NCBI RefSeq assembly: GCF_001654615.1
Contig: NZ_LWUD01000016.1
Coordinates: 62,001-126,000, forward strand
Source of the DNA: Ligilactobacillus aviarius
GTDB lineage: Bacteria; Bacillota; Bacilli; Lactobacillales; Lactobacillaceae
Length of the DNA stretch: 64,000 bases
Direction of reading: 5' to 3'
Shown: piece by piece, positions 55,257-63,247 of the stretch
Layout of the letters: every line of letters begins with the position of its first letter
Position numbering within the stretch: the first letter of the stretch is position 1
Notes under the pieces: generated by a model
Seen by the model: only the letters and a program-made list of their open reading frames with translations
What the model was told of the DNA's origin: nothing
The model's database searches: none
Made by a program: the position numbers and the translations under genes

Positions 55257-55922
55257 ATGACTAAATATTCAGGGGAATTGCTATTAGTGGGACCAAATTC
55301 AATAAAACAAAAAAATGAATTTAAAAGGATGTTTGCTAAAAGTGTTAACTTGTCAAAGGTGGATAAAAAACATTGGAGGTTAAAATTAAATAAAGTAAAA
55401 AATACGGCTAATGAATACGAGTTAAAATTCTTGTATGAAAATGAGTTGTGGGATGTATGGTTAGTTCATCGAATTAATCATATAAAAGTAGAATATGATG
55501 ATTTGGTGAATTATAATGAAAGATCTGAAAAGATGTTTAGAGAAGAATATCTTTATGGTCCTAAAGATAAAGAAGGATTAGACTCCTTAGTAAATCAAGT
55601 TGAACAAGGTGGATTTGGAATAGATTATTATTATCCCACAATTCTTAGTCGTGCAACATATTATTGGTACACAATTGCGACAAAGCAAATGTTTTTTAAC
55701 GGAAACAAACGAACGGCACTAATTACAGCATTAACGTATTTAGAAAATAATGGATATCAATTTGAAATTTATGATAATAAAGAGTTGTATAATGTTTCAT
55801 TAAAGTTAGCGCGAAAAGAATTGAGTAAAGATATGTTATTTCAGTATATCCAGGCACATACAATACTGAATTTTGAATGGATGGAATCAGCATTATGTGT
55901 CAAAGGTAATGGACAAAGATAA
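55257..55922 (+). CDS. Fic/Doc-like protein with an atypical active-site motif
   Basis: 221 residues. The C-terminal half (about 100-210) is a Fic/Doc fold: TILSRATYYWYTIATKQMFFNGNKRTALITALTYL. The classical motif is HxFxDGNKRT; here the stretch is QMFFNGNKRT, so the catalytic His is Gln and the Asp/Glu is Asn, while GNKRT is kept. The N-terminal 90 residues (FKRMFAKSVNLSKVDKKHWRLKL...) are unlike Doc and may form a separate domain. It lies between an AbrB-like antitoxin and a third small gene. Either a modified AMP-transferase/kinase or an inactivated toxin. Confidence 0.82.
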   Translation: MTKYSGELLLVGPNSIKQKNEFKRMFAKSVNLSKVDKKHWRLKLNKVKNTANEYELKFLYENELWDVWLVHRINHIKVEYDDLVNYNERSEKMFREEYLYGPKDKEGLDSLVNQVEQGGFGIDYYYPTILSRATYYWYTIATKQMFFNGNKRTALITALTYLENNGYQFEIYDNKELYNVSLKLARKELSKDMLFQYIQAHTILNFEWMESALCVKGNGQR

Positions 55923-55956
55923 GATAAAGAATTAGTATGGATGAGAGGTGTGTTAA

Positions 55957-56130
55957 ATGATAAAGATTGAAGGAGAAAAGATTCCTAAATATAACGGAAA
56001 TCGTGAAGAAGATTTTCCAGTTAACTTATCAGAATTGATGGATGTTGAGAAAATGAAGGCTCAAAATGCTGATAATGTGTTTTCAAATGAAGACGTTAGG
56101 CTGGTATTAGAAGAACTGTCACATGAATAA
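55957..56130 (+). CDS. Small acidic protein, third gene of the AbrB/Fic operon
   Basis: 57 residues: MIKIEGEKIPKYNGNREEDFP, NLSELMDVEKMKAQNADNVF and SNEDVRLVLEELSHE, the first given only by its opening. AGAGGTG lies six bases before the ATG. It starts 35 bases after the Fic-like stop and was easy to miss because of its size. It could be a third toxin-antitoxin component. No family recognised. Confidence 0.6.
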   Translation: MIKIEGEKIPKYNGNREEDFPVNLSELMDVEKMKAQNADNVFSNEDVRLVLEELSHE

Positions 56131-56181
56131 CAGCATTTATTCAATATATTATTTATCTATAATTTTACAATAATAAAATTG

Positions 56182-56209
56182 TTGACTAACTGGCCTAATC
56201 ATATATAAT
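56182..56209 (+). promoter_or_regulatory. Strong promoter of the candidate small RNA
   Basis: TTGACT (56182-56187), a 16-base spacer, TATAAT (56204-56209). The spacer contains TGGCCTA (56191-56197), inverted relative to TAGGCCA (56223-56229), a possible operator. Confidence 0.75.
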
Positions 56210-56215
56210 TCTAAG

Positions 56216-56345
56216 TGGAAAGTAGGCCACTTGCTTTCCGTTCAATTTTTGTTGGTCAGTCTTTACACGAAACTAACCCAACTATATTTGATCAACAATT
56301 ACTCATGAATCCTCACCGTTTTGCTTAATTAACGGTGAGTTTTTT
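56216..56345 (+). ncRNA. Candidate small structured RNA, about 130 nt
   Basis: A promoter-to-terminator unit without an ORF. Predicted hairpins: AAGTGG...CCACTT (56213-56232) at the 5' end, a long-range stem TTGTTGGTCA (56249-56258) with TGATCAACAA (56289-56298), and the terminator CTCACCGTT (56312-56320) with AACGGTGAG (56331-56339) plus six T. Neither strand encodes a plausible Fst-like peptide. It follows the AbrB/Fic operon. It does not match an RNA family I know. Confidence 0.6.
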
Positions 56346-56407
56346 GTATGTACATAATTTATTAAAGAAAAATGAATATAAATGTAATTGAATATTAAAT
56401 TACTAGA

Positions 56408-56442
56408 CGGGACATGCTCATTATGAATGTGTCCCGCTTTTT
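56408..56442 (+). terminator. Terminator-like hairpin before the membrane protein pair
   Basis: CGGGACAT pairs with ATGTGTCCCG (one bulge), then CTTTTT. Its T-run overlaps the next promoter's -35 box. The stretch 56346-56407 between the two hairpins shows nothing recognisable. Confidence 0.7.
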
Positions 56443-56469
56443 GATATTTATTTTGATGTTTGATATAAT
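56441..56469 (+). promoter_or_regulatory. Promoter of the membrane protein pair
   Basis: TTGATA (56441-56446), a 17-base spacer, TATAAT (56464-56469). Confidence 0.75.
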
Positions 56470-56503
56470 TCCGAAGTTATATAAAAATATAGGGGGATTT
56501 TAA

Positions 56504-57001
56504 ATGAAAAACAAGTATAAAATTCATCAATCTTTTGTTAAATGGTTAATTGCTATCGTTGCATTTGCAGTTATATTTTGGTTTTGCTACTCTAACAGGT
56601 CTGATAGTCCAAAGTTAGTGTTTCAGGCTTGTATGTGGATTGCTGTAATTGGTGTTGGATTAGGATTAGTTGTTTCACTGGGAATATGCATTTGGCTTTT
56701 GTTTGCTAAGTCCGTATTAGTGTTTGATTTCGACAAAAATATGATCACTGTAAAAAATCCGGTTTTGTTTAGTAAGCGAGCGACGGATGTTCGTTTTGAT
56801 GAAATTTCAAAAATTTCTGTTAGTCGAGAAAGTATATATCGGATGATTAATATTGATGTCAAAGAACCGCATGAGAAAACAGGGATGACGATTAATGATG
56901 GAATGACGGTATCCGCTAATTTATATTTTCCGACCAGCAAAAGCATAGAGGATTTAGATAATGCGATTAAACGTCTAAAATCAGAATTGGATATTAAATA
57001 A
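56504..57001 (+). CDS. Membrane protein, paralogue 1
   Basis: 165 residues behind AGGGGGA. Two hydrophobic segments (about 13-30 and 45-72), then a beta-rich cytoplasmic domain (VFDFDKNMITVKNPVLFSKR..VRFDEISKISV), a pattern like membrane-bound PH-like domains. It ends in RLKSELDIK, identical to the end of the following gene. Function unknown. Confidence 0.7.
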   Translation: MKNKYKIHQSFVKWLIAIVAFAVIFWFCYSNRSDSPKLVFQACMWIAVIGVGLGLVVSLGICIWLLFAKSVLVFDFDKNMITVKNPVLFSKRATDVRFDEISKISVSRESIYRMINIDVKEPHEKTGMTINDGMTVSANLYFPTSKSIEDLDNAIKRLKSELDIK

Positions 57002-57041
57002 TACTAAATGTTTTGATATTTTTAGTGAGGGAGTATTTGCT

Positions 57042-57581
57042 TTGAAAAAGGATGAATTTACTGCTGAAGAATCTTCAATTAAGTGGCTATTCTTTACGTG
57101 TTATATATGTCTTTTTAGTTGTTTACCTATTTTGCTTATTGTTAAGTTTTTTCTTCATTCTACACTGATGAATATAATAGAACTTGCACTTTTCGGGATT
57201 TTGGTTTGTGTAATTTTTACCTTCCGTGCGGCAATTAGCTCGCCATTAAAGATTGATTTTGATCACCGGGTTATTTTTTTTCGTAAGACTATGAAATATG
57301 AGTTTAACGGAATGGCGGGTAAGGTTGAACCAGGAAATGCAAAGAAGATTAATTTTGATGATATAGCCGATATAAAAATTAAAGGATTAAGTACTCATTT
57401 GATAAGTCTTAAATTTACTGTTCTTTTAGTTAAGACCAAAACAACTTGTGAAGGGTTGCCCTATGATTTAACTAAGGGCAATAATGTTATTTCTATATCA
57501 TTAAATCTAATAACATGTAGAAGTTCAAAAGTATTAGAATCAGCGGTTAATCGTTTAAAATCAGAATTGGATATTAAGTAA
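57042..57581 (+). CDS. Membrane protein, paralogue 2
   Basis: 179 residues with the same plan as the preceding gene: two membrane segments and a domain with IDFDHRVIFFRKTM, INFDDIADIKI and the terminal RLKSELDIK. The DNA of the last 30 bases is almost identical between the two genes, so they come from a tandem duplication. A TTG start at 57042, preceded by GAGGGAG, is used. Function unknown. Confidence 0.7.
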   Translation: MKKDEFTAEESSIKWLFFTCYICLFSCLPILLIVKFFLHSTLMNIIELALFGILVCVIFTFRAAISSPLKIDFDHRVIFFRKTMKYEFNGMAGKVEPGNAKKINFDDIADIKIKGLSTHLISLKFTVLLVKTKTTCEGLPYDLTKGNNVISISLNLITCRSSKVLESAVNRLKSELDIK

Positions 57582-57600
57582 TACTGAGACTACTCATGAG

Positions 57601-57630
57601 GTTCATCACATATGCGTGGTGAGCTTTTTT
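57601..57630 (+). terminator. Terminator, first copy of a repeated hairpin
   Basis: GTTCATCAC-ATATGC-GTGGTGAGC followed by six T. The same hairpin recurs at 58370. Confidence 0.85.
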
Positions 57631-57688
57631 GATATGCTATATTAGTAACATAAGTAATTACATATTTTATTGAGGGAGAAAAGTGAAT

Positions 57689-58318
57689 ATGAATATAAAA
57701 AAGGCGTTTTGTAAATTTTTGCTTATCTTGATGTTTTTTGTAGAACAGTTAGGTTTAGCATTTGTGTTAATTAAAACTAAAGCTCTAATAGGGATAATTT
57801 TATTATTGGTATCAGTAATAGGGGTTATTTTTCTTCAAATGTGGTATCAAAAATTAATCAATGTAAAACCATCTCGTTTTTCCAAATATATTAAATTTAT
57901 TGTCCTCGCGTTGATTGTTTTACTTATTGTAGAGGAGGTTATATCACATTTTTCAAGCACGTCGGCTAATCAACAATTGATTAATCATCTGTTAAAAGGC
58001 CAAAGTACAAAATGGGTAATGACAATATTAGGGGTGATAATTGCTCCAATCGTTGAAGAAGGTACATTTCGAACGGGGATAATGGGAAATACCCAACATC
58101 CAGTTATTTTAGGAACAATTAGCACAGTGCTATTTGTATGTGCTCATATGATATCAACAAACCAATCGTTAATTTCTTTCATACTAAATATAACTGCATA
58201 TGCATTAATTAGTGCAGTATTATGTTTGTTGTATTATCGAACAAAGGATTGGCGGGTAAATACGGTATTTCATATCTCATGGAATTTACTGTCATTTGTT
58301 ACATCTGCAATTTTTTAA
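57689..58318 (+). CDS. CPBP intramembrane metalloprotease (Abi/CAAX type)
   Basis: 209 residues from ATG 57689; a GTG at 57683 is also possible (GAGGGAG upstream). Five or six membrane segments. The family motifs are APIVEEGTFRTGIMG (EExxxR), FVCAHMIS (the H motif) and VNTVFHISWNLLS (HxxxN). In lactic acid bacteria these proteases often give bacteriocin self-immunity; no bacteriocin gene is recognised next to it, so its role is open. Confidence 0.88.
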   Translation: MNIKKAFCKFLLILMFFVEQLGLAFVLIKTKALIGIILLLVSVIGVIFLQMWYQKLINVKPSRFSKYIKFIVLALIVLLIVEEVISHFSSTSANQQLINHLLKGQSTKWVMTILGVIIAPIVEEGTFRTGIMGNTQHPVILGTISTVLFVCAHMISTNQSLISFILNITAYALISAVLCLLYYRTKDWRVNTVFHISWNLLSFVTSAIF

Positions 58319-58369
58319 TTTGGAAAGTTACGATGCAACATAAATAACCTTGCTTCTACGTAACTGGAA

Positions 58370-58401
58370 AAGTTCATCACATATGCGTGGTGAACTTTTT
58401 T
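58370..58401 (+). terminator. Terminator, second copy of the repeated hairpin
   Basis: AAGTTCATCAC-ATATGC-GTGGTGAACTT and T-run. Stem and loop are nearly identical to 57601-57630. The gap 58402-58496 before the tRNA shows nothing recognisable. Confidence 0.85.
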
Positions 58402-58496
58402 GTATTATTATAGATAATTTTCGGCTTTTCAAACTCGTCAAAATTGGGTGAGTGTGCAACAAAATTTCAAAAATATACGAAAACATATGAATTAAG

Positions 58497-58535
58497 AAAA
58501 ACAAAAACACCGTAAAATCAACGTTTTACGGTGTT
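58497..58535 (-). terminator. Terminator of tRNA-Ser
   Basis: Read on the minus strand: AACACCGTAAAA pairs with TTTTACGGTGTT (58506-58535), followed by TTTGTTTTTC. Confidence 0.8.
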
Positions 58536-58562
58536 CAAGTAAAGGATAAGATTTATCAAAAA

Positions 58563-58649
58563 GGAGAGTACAGGATTTGAACCTGCGCGCCGGTTATAGC
58601 CGGTTCGGCGGATTTCGAGTCCGCTGCATTACCACTCTGCCAACTCTCC
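58563..58649 (-). tRNA. tRNA-Ser (anticodon CGA)
   Basis: Cloverleaf on the minus strand: acceptor GGAGAGT with ACTCTCC, anticodon loop CTCGAAA (CGA, reads UCG), a long variable arm (CGAACCGGCTATAACCGG...) typical of a class II tRNA, and T-loop TTCAAAT. The 3' CCA is not encoded, and the base after the acceptor is T, where bacterial tRNA-Ser usually has G. Confidence 0.93.
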
Positions 58650-58661
58650 GTAACAGCTAGT

Positions 58662-58690
58662 ATTATATCAGTAATTATGATTATCAGCAA
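58662..58690 (-). promoter_or_regulatory. Promoter of tRNA-Ser
   Basis: On the minus strand TTGCTG (58685-58690), 17 bases, TATAAT (58662-58667). Confidence 0.8.
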
Positions 58691-58737
58691 CAGAAATTGT
58701 AATAATAAAAAGGCCTTCACTTTGAAAGCCTTTAATT

Positions 58738-59073
58738 TTAATTGTTTTGAGCTTTAATATTTCTACCGGCAAGAACTTGAGTAATCGCTTCTTGTTCGAT
58801 TTGTTCTTGGTTTTGGTGAATCCATCCTTGAATTCTGAAAGCATCGATAATCATCCATGGAACTGAGATGATTGTACCAAAAAATGTTAATGAAAGAATC
58901 AACATTACAACCGCTGTACCAGTTCTTCCCATATAAAAGCGATGTGCACCAAAACAACCCAAGAATAACCAAAGAAGCCAAGCAACAACTGCTTTCTTTG
59001 ACTTGTTGGCCACTTGATTATCAACCAACAATTTCTCTTGGTTATCTAACTGAGAATATGAAATTGTATGATT
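58738..59073 (-). CDS. TM2-domain membrane protein
   Basis: 111 residues from TTG 59073, seven bases past AGGAGG; the longer open frame to 59235 lacks a start signal. After a hydrophilic N-terminus comes the TM2 domain: KSKKAVVAWLLWLFLGCFG, AHRFYMGRTGTAVVMLI and VPWMIIDAFRI, two helices joined by the DRF-like turn (here HRFYMG). Function of TM2 proteins in bacteria is unknown. A weak terminator (AAAGGC...GCCTTTTT) lies at 58708-58733. Confidence 0.85.
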   Translation of the reverse strand, partial: NHTISYSQLDNQEKLLVDNQVANKSKKAVVAWLLWLFLGCFGAHRFYMGRTGTAVVMLILSLTFFGTIISVPWMIIDAFRIQGWIHQNQEQIEQEAITQVLAGRNIKAQNN

Positions 59074-59268
59074 CAAAATGATTCCTCCTAAATATATAAA
59101 TCCTACCCTTAAAATACTACAGTTACTTCCGAAGATAATCAATACAATTTTAGTTAAACTTTTTACCCAGGCAAAATCCTTGGAAATTAGAACCAATGGA
59201 ACTACACTAAAGATGGTTGATGAAGGAGCTTTCATTCTAGTAGGTGAGTGAAAGAATATCGACCAAAT

Positions 59269-59300
59269 CTTCGCTCCGGATACGGAGTGAAGTTTTTTTT
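59269..59300 (+). terminator. Terminator-like hairpin upstream of DUF441
   Basis: CTTCGCTCCG with CGGAGTGAAG and eight T. The 59074-59268 stretch upstream on the plus strand has no ORF or promoter I can support. The rest of the gap up to 59376 holds only the start of the DUF441 gene region. Confidence 0.7.
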
Positions 59301-59376
59301 ATCTTAAGCAATTTTGAAAAAAAGCGTTAATTCCGTTAGAATAGGGAGTATTAGATTTTGAAACGAGGAATTAACG

Positions 59377-59832
59377 ATGGAAAGTTGGCTGTTTTTAGCA
59401 TTAATTTTAGCAGTCGCGATTTTTGGAAAGAATAATTCATTGATTTTTGCAACGGTGGTTGTGATGTTATTGAAATTATTGCCGTTTGCGCAAAAGTGGA
59501 TGGAAACGATCCATAGTAAAGGGATCAATTGGGGCGTTACGATTATTTCAATTTCAATTTTAATTCCGATTGCGACCGGCCAGATTGGGTTCAAGGATCT
59601 AATTGATGTTTTTAAATCACCTGGCGGCTGGGTTGCGATTGGATGCGGAATCTTAGTTGCAATCCTCTCAAAATGGGGTGTCAACCAGTTATCAGTTTCG
59701 CCGCAGGTCACGGTTGCGCTGGTATTTGGGACGATTCTTGGAGTGGTTCTCTTTAAGGGAATCGCTGCGGGGCCGGTAATTGCGAGCGGAATTACCTTTG
59801 TAATTATTTCATTGTTGCATTTAAGTTTATAG
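59377..59832 (+). CDS. DUF441 membrane protein
   Basis: 151 residues, four predicted membrane segments. [29 protein letters not shown] and [24 protein letters not shown] are typical of the DUF441 (YtwI/YeaL) family, quoted here only as its landmarks FGKNNSL and SPGGWVA. Function unknown. Precedes the cvfB-like gene by 16 bases. Confidence 0.88.
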   Translation: MESWLFLALILAVAIFGKNNSLIFATVVVMLLKLLPFAQKWMETIHSKGINWGVTIISISILIPIATGQIGFKDLIDVFKSPGGWVAIGCGILVAILSKWGVNQLSVSPQVTVALVFGTILGVVLFKGIAAGPVIASGITFVIISLLHLSL

Positions 59833-59848
59833 GTAAAAAGGTGAAGAC

Positions 59849-60718
59849 ATGTTAAAGGATATTATGGCACAGAACGTTACGGCAACGGTAACGGATGAAA
59901 ATGACGAATTTATTTTTGCGCAAATTGACGGCTTGACATTTAAATTGGATAAAAGTGAACTGATCAAGATGCCGAAGATGGGATCAAAAATCTCCGGGTG
60001 GGCTTATGAAAATGAAAACCATGAACTTCAACTAACGAAGAATCCACCGAAAAGCGGGATCGATAAGTATGCTTGGGGAACGGTTGTTAAGGTTCAACGC
60101 AATTTGGGTGTCTTTGTCAATATTGGTTTGCCGAATAAAGACGTTGTCGTTTCGATGGATGATATGCCGGCAATGGCTGAACTTTGGCCAGCAAAAGGTG
60201 ACCGGTTAATGGTTGCATTATCAGTTGACGATAAGGGTCGAATTTGGGGTAAACTTGCAACGGATTCAATGTTCCACGGAGTCAGCGATAAAGCGGATGC
60301 TTCAATGAAAAATAAGGACGTAACTGCAACGGTCTATATGTTAAAAATCACGGGAACGCACGTAATTACAAATGATTACCAGTTAGGATTTATTCATCCA
60401 TCCGAGCGGGAAGTTGAACCGCGGTTGGGCGAAGTTGTCAATGCGCGGGTGATTGGGATTAACAGTCGCGGCGAACTTAACTTATCGTTGAAACCGCGGG
60501 CATTTGAAGCCATTGGCGATGATGCCCAAATGATTTTAGCAGCTTTACAGCATTCTCAAGCTCACGTGTTGCCATATACGGATAAAAGTCAGCCGGACGA
60601 AATCAAGGCATACTTCGGAATCAGCAAAGGTGCCTTTAAACGGGCCGTTGGTCACTTGATGAAGGCGGGCCTTGTTCACCAAGAAGATGGCTTATTGATT
60701 TTAAATGACCAAAATTAA
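59849..60718 (+). CDS. cvfB: S1-type RNA-binding protein, CvfB/YitL family
   Basis: 289 residues. Tandem S1-like OB folds are seen (about 1-60, 65-130: YAWGTVVKVQRNLGVFVNIG; about 145-215: VTATVYMLKITGTHVITN ... ARVIGINSRGELNLSLKPR), followed by a C-terminal winged helix (AYFGISKGAFKRAVGHLMKAGL). In staphylococci CvfB influences virulence gene expression, in general by RNA binding. Here it heads the ribT-scpAB-rluB block. Confidence 0.9.
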   Translation: MLKDIMAQNVTATVTDENDEFIFAQIDGLTFKLDKSELIKMPKMGSKISGWAYENENHELQLTKNPPKSGIDKYAWGTVVKVQRNLGVFVNIGLPNKDVVVSMDDMPAMAELWPAKGDRLMVALSVDDKGRIWGKLATDSMFHGVSDKADASMKNKDVTATVYMLKITGTHVITNDYQLGFIHPSEREVEPRLGEVVNARVIGINSRGELNLSLKPRAFEAIGDDAQMILAALQHSQAHVLPYTDKSQPDEIKAYFGISKGAFKRAVGHLMKAGLVHQEDGLLILNDQN

Positions 60719-60807
60719 CCTTTTTGTCATTCAGATTGAAATATGGTACATTAACGTAAAAAGGTTATATCCTTGCATAAGAGGAAAGCATTTATAGAAG
60801 ATTTAAA

Positions 60808-61176
60808 ATGTTAGTTAAGTATAAGAGCGACTATAAGAAAATCGCGATGGGGCTGTTGTCCTTTATCCCCGGATTAAAGGACGTTAACCGTCTTGAAGCT
60901 GAAATTTCCTGGTATCAGGATGACGATAGTCGGGTTCTTTATTTATGGCGTAATGAAAATGGGAATTTTAGCGGAATCGTTGGGGTCGAAGTCAGTGATG
61001 AGATTGTCGTGATTCGGCAAATTGCACTGTCACCGTCAGAACGGAGCCAAATTGCGTACAATCGGGTATTAGATGAAGTCGCTCATCAATATCCTGATTG
61101 TAAGATGATGGGCAGCCTCGACGTTGCTTCAATTATTGCAAAATGGGAACACCAAAATGAAAGCAAACACGAATAA
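60808..61176 (+). CDS. ribT: RibT, GNAT-like protein
   Basis: 122 residues. MLVKYKSDYKKIAMGLLSFIPG and YQDDDSRVLYLWRNENGNFSGIVGVE match RibT, a GCN5-like acetyltransferase relative associated with riboflavin genes; the first motif is given by its opening only. It overlaps scpA by 20 bases. In many lactobacilli xerD sits between cvfB and ribT; here the 89-base gap (60719-60807) has no trace of it. Confidence 0.88.
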   Translation: MLVKYKSDYKKIAMGLLSFIPGLKDVNRLEAEISWYQDDDSRVLYLWRNENGNFSGIVGVEVSDEIVVIRQIALSPSERSQIAYNRVLDEVAHQYPDCKMMGSLDVASIIAKWEHQNESKHE

Positions 61177-61939
61177 TGATCATCAATTAACGTTCAAAGT
61201 TGAAAAATTTGAAGGCCCGTTGGATTTGTTATTGCATTTAATTCGGCAAAACAAGATGGATATCAATGACATTCCAATGGCTGAAATTACTGCCCAGTAC
61301 ATCGATTACTTACATCAAATGCAGACGTTGCAGCTCGATGTTGCTGGGGAGTATTTAGTTATGGCAGCAATGTTGTTAAACATTAAGAGCAAAATGTTGT
61401 TGCCCACTGAACAGGAACAAGCAGAGGAATTCGAAGAAGACTATGAGGATCCACGGGAAGAGTTAGTTCAGCAATTGATTCTTCACCAAACATTTCAGGA
61501 TGCTGGGGCCCAGTTACAAGCCCTTGCGACTGAGCGGCAAAAGCAGTATTCACGTGAGCAAGCAGCGATTCCAGCAGACGCTAAACTTGGTAAGTTGTCA
61601 GATGAAGAATTATCAACGGAAATGTTGCAACGGGCGTTTGCTCGAATGATTGCTCAGCGGAAAATTGCCAAACCGGTTCGCCGGAAACTTGAAACTGAGA
61701 AATACACCATTAAGGGTGAGATCAAACGGGTGCAGCAACGAATTCAGGAGGCCGCCCAGCCGCTTGAGTTTCAAAGTCTATTTGGTGACCAAGTCGAAGC
61801 TGAACAACTGGTAACCACCTTTCTTGCGCTGCTTGAATTAACTAAACGGGGCGCGGTAACCGTTAGTCAAACGACCCAATTAGGCCCAATCATCTTAGAA
61901 AGAGGAACGAAAAATGCTGTCAAACCAAGCAAAGGTTGA
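61157..61939 (+). CDS. scpA: Segregation and condensation protein A (kleisin)
   Basis: 260 residues from ATG 61157. Links the Smc heads and ScpB in the chromosome condensin. FKVEKFEGPLDLLLHLIRQNKMDINDIPM is the conserved N-terminus (cited by its EGPLDLLL core); AGEYLVMAAMLLNIKSKMLLP follows. The C-terminal winged helix contains FLALLELTKRGAVTVSQ. It overlaps ribT at the start and scpB at the end (26 bases). Confidence 0.95.
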   Translation: MKANTNNDHQLTFKVEKFEGPLDLLLHLIRQNKMDINDIPMAEITAQYIDYLHQMQTLQLDVAGEYLVMAAMLLNIKSKMLLPTEQEQAEEFEEDYEDPREELVQQLILHQTFQDAGAQLQALATERQKQYSREQAAIPADAKLGKLSDEELSTEMLQRAFARMIAQRKIAKPVRRKLETEKYTIKGEIKRVQQRIQEAAQPLEFQSLFGDQVEAEQLVTTFLALLELTKRGAVTVSQTTQLGPIILERGTKNAVKPSKG

Positions 61940-62510
61940 AAGTCTGATTTTCGTAAGCGGAAATGAAGGCATTTCGATTACCGATCTTGCTCATTTAACG
62001 GGCTTGTTAAAGCCGGCGATCAATGAACAGTTAAAATTACTGATAAAAAAGTATAATACTGATAAAACTTGCAGTTTTGAATTGGTTCAAACGGGTGAAA
62101 CGGTTAAGTTTACGACTAAAAAGGCGTTTGCCCCGTTGATCAAAAGCTACTTTGAAGCTCCGGCAACGACCACGCTTTCGCAGGCAGCAATTGAAACCCT
62201 GGCGATTATTGCGTATAAGCAGCCGATTACCCGGATCGATATTGAAGAAATTCGCGGTGTCAAGGCGAGCGGAATGATTCAAAAATTAATGGCGTTGGAA
62301 CTGATCAAGGAAGACGGCCGGTTGGATGTTCCCGGACGGCCAATTTTATATTCAACGACGGAGAAGTTTCTTGATCACTTTGGAATCAAGTCATTGGATG
62401 AGTTACCGCCGCTTCCGCAAGATGAAGCAGATGAGTCGAATGATAATGAAAGTGATCCAAACGATTTAATGGAATTATTTGAAAAAACGATTGGAAAGGA
62501 GGAAGAATAA
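61914..62510 (+). CDS. scpB: Segregation and condensation protein B
   Basis: 198 residues. Two winged-helix domains: [55 protein letters not shown] (landmarks [12 protein letters not shown] and EEIRGV), DELPPLP near the end, and an acidic tail. AGAGGA precedes the ATG, and its stop overlaps the rluB start. Confidence 0.95.
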   Translation: [198 protein letters not shown]

Positions 62511-63247
62511 TGGCAGAACGATTGCAAAAGGTAATGGCGCAAGCAGGGGTTGCTTCACGCCGAGCCAGCGAACGGATGATTTTGGATGGCCAAGTGAAGG
62601 TCAACGGGAAAGTTGTCACCCAGTTAGGAACGAAGGTAACGGGCAACGATGCGGTTGAAGTTAATGGCAAATTAATTGAACAGGCCGAAACGAAAGAGTA
62701 CTTTCTTTTCTATAAACCACGTGGGGTGATTTCAGCAGCCAAAGATGATAAGGGACGGAAAGTTGTTACGGATTACTTTAGCGACATTCCAGTCCGGCTG
62801 TATCCGGTTGGCCGGTTGGATTATGATACTTCCGGATTATTGATCATGACGAACGATGGTAAATTGGCGAATATGCTGATGCATCCGCGGTACAAAATTG
62901 AAAAGACCTATGTGGCAAAGGTTAAAGGAATTCCAACGAATGATGATTTAAAACATTTGCGTTTAGGCGTGAAGTTGGATGCTAAGCATAAATCAGCACC
63001 GGCCAAGGCAAAGATTTTATCAAGCGATAAACGCAGTGATACGGCAATTGTATCATTAACGATTCATGAAGGTCGGTATCACCAGGTAAAGTTGATGCTT
63101 GAAAAGGTTGGCCATCCGGTGAAAAAGCTGAAACGCGAAAAGTATGGTTTCCTGACGCTTGATGGGTTGACGGCAGGTCAATTCCGGCCGTTATCGCACA
63201 ATGAAATCCGCAACCTTGAAAAATTGGTCGAGGGAAAACGATTTTAA
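62510..63247 (+). CDS. rluB: 23S rRNA pseudouridine synthase, RluB type
   Basis: 245 residues. An N-terminal S4 domain (LQKVMAQAGVASRRASE) is followed by the RsuA/RluB catalytic domain with the catalytic Asp in VGRLDYDTSGLLI, and the SLTIHEGRYHQVKLML motif. It isomerises a specific uridine in 23S rRNA (U2605 region in the family). GGAGGAAG precedes the ATG. Last gene of the cvfB-ribT-scpAB-rluB set. Confidence 0.95.
   Translation: MAERLQKVMAQAGVASRRASERMILDGQVKVNGKVVTQLGTKVTGNDAVEVNGKLIEQAETKEYFLFYKPRGVISAAKDDKGRKVVTDYFSDIPVRLYPVGRLDYDTSGLLIMTNDGKLANMLMHPRYKIEKTYVAKVKGIPTNDDLKHLRLGVKLDAKHKSAPAKAKILSSDKRSDTAIVSLTIHEGRYHQVKLMLEKVGHPVKKLKREKYGFLTLDGLTAGQFRPLSHNEIRNLEKLVEGKRF

Noticed and set aside
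56131-56345. Fst-type type I toxin-antitoxin locus
   Set aside because: I looked for a short hydrophobic peptide on both strands and found none; only very short frames such as MIRPVSQQFYYCKIIDK on the minus strand.
59304-59711. 135-codon minus-strand frame opposite DUF441
   Set aside because: Shadow frame; the plus-strand DUF441 protein is clearly the gene.
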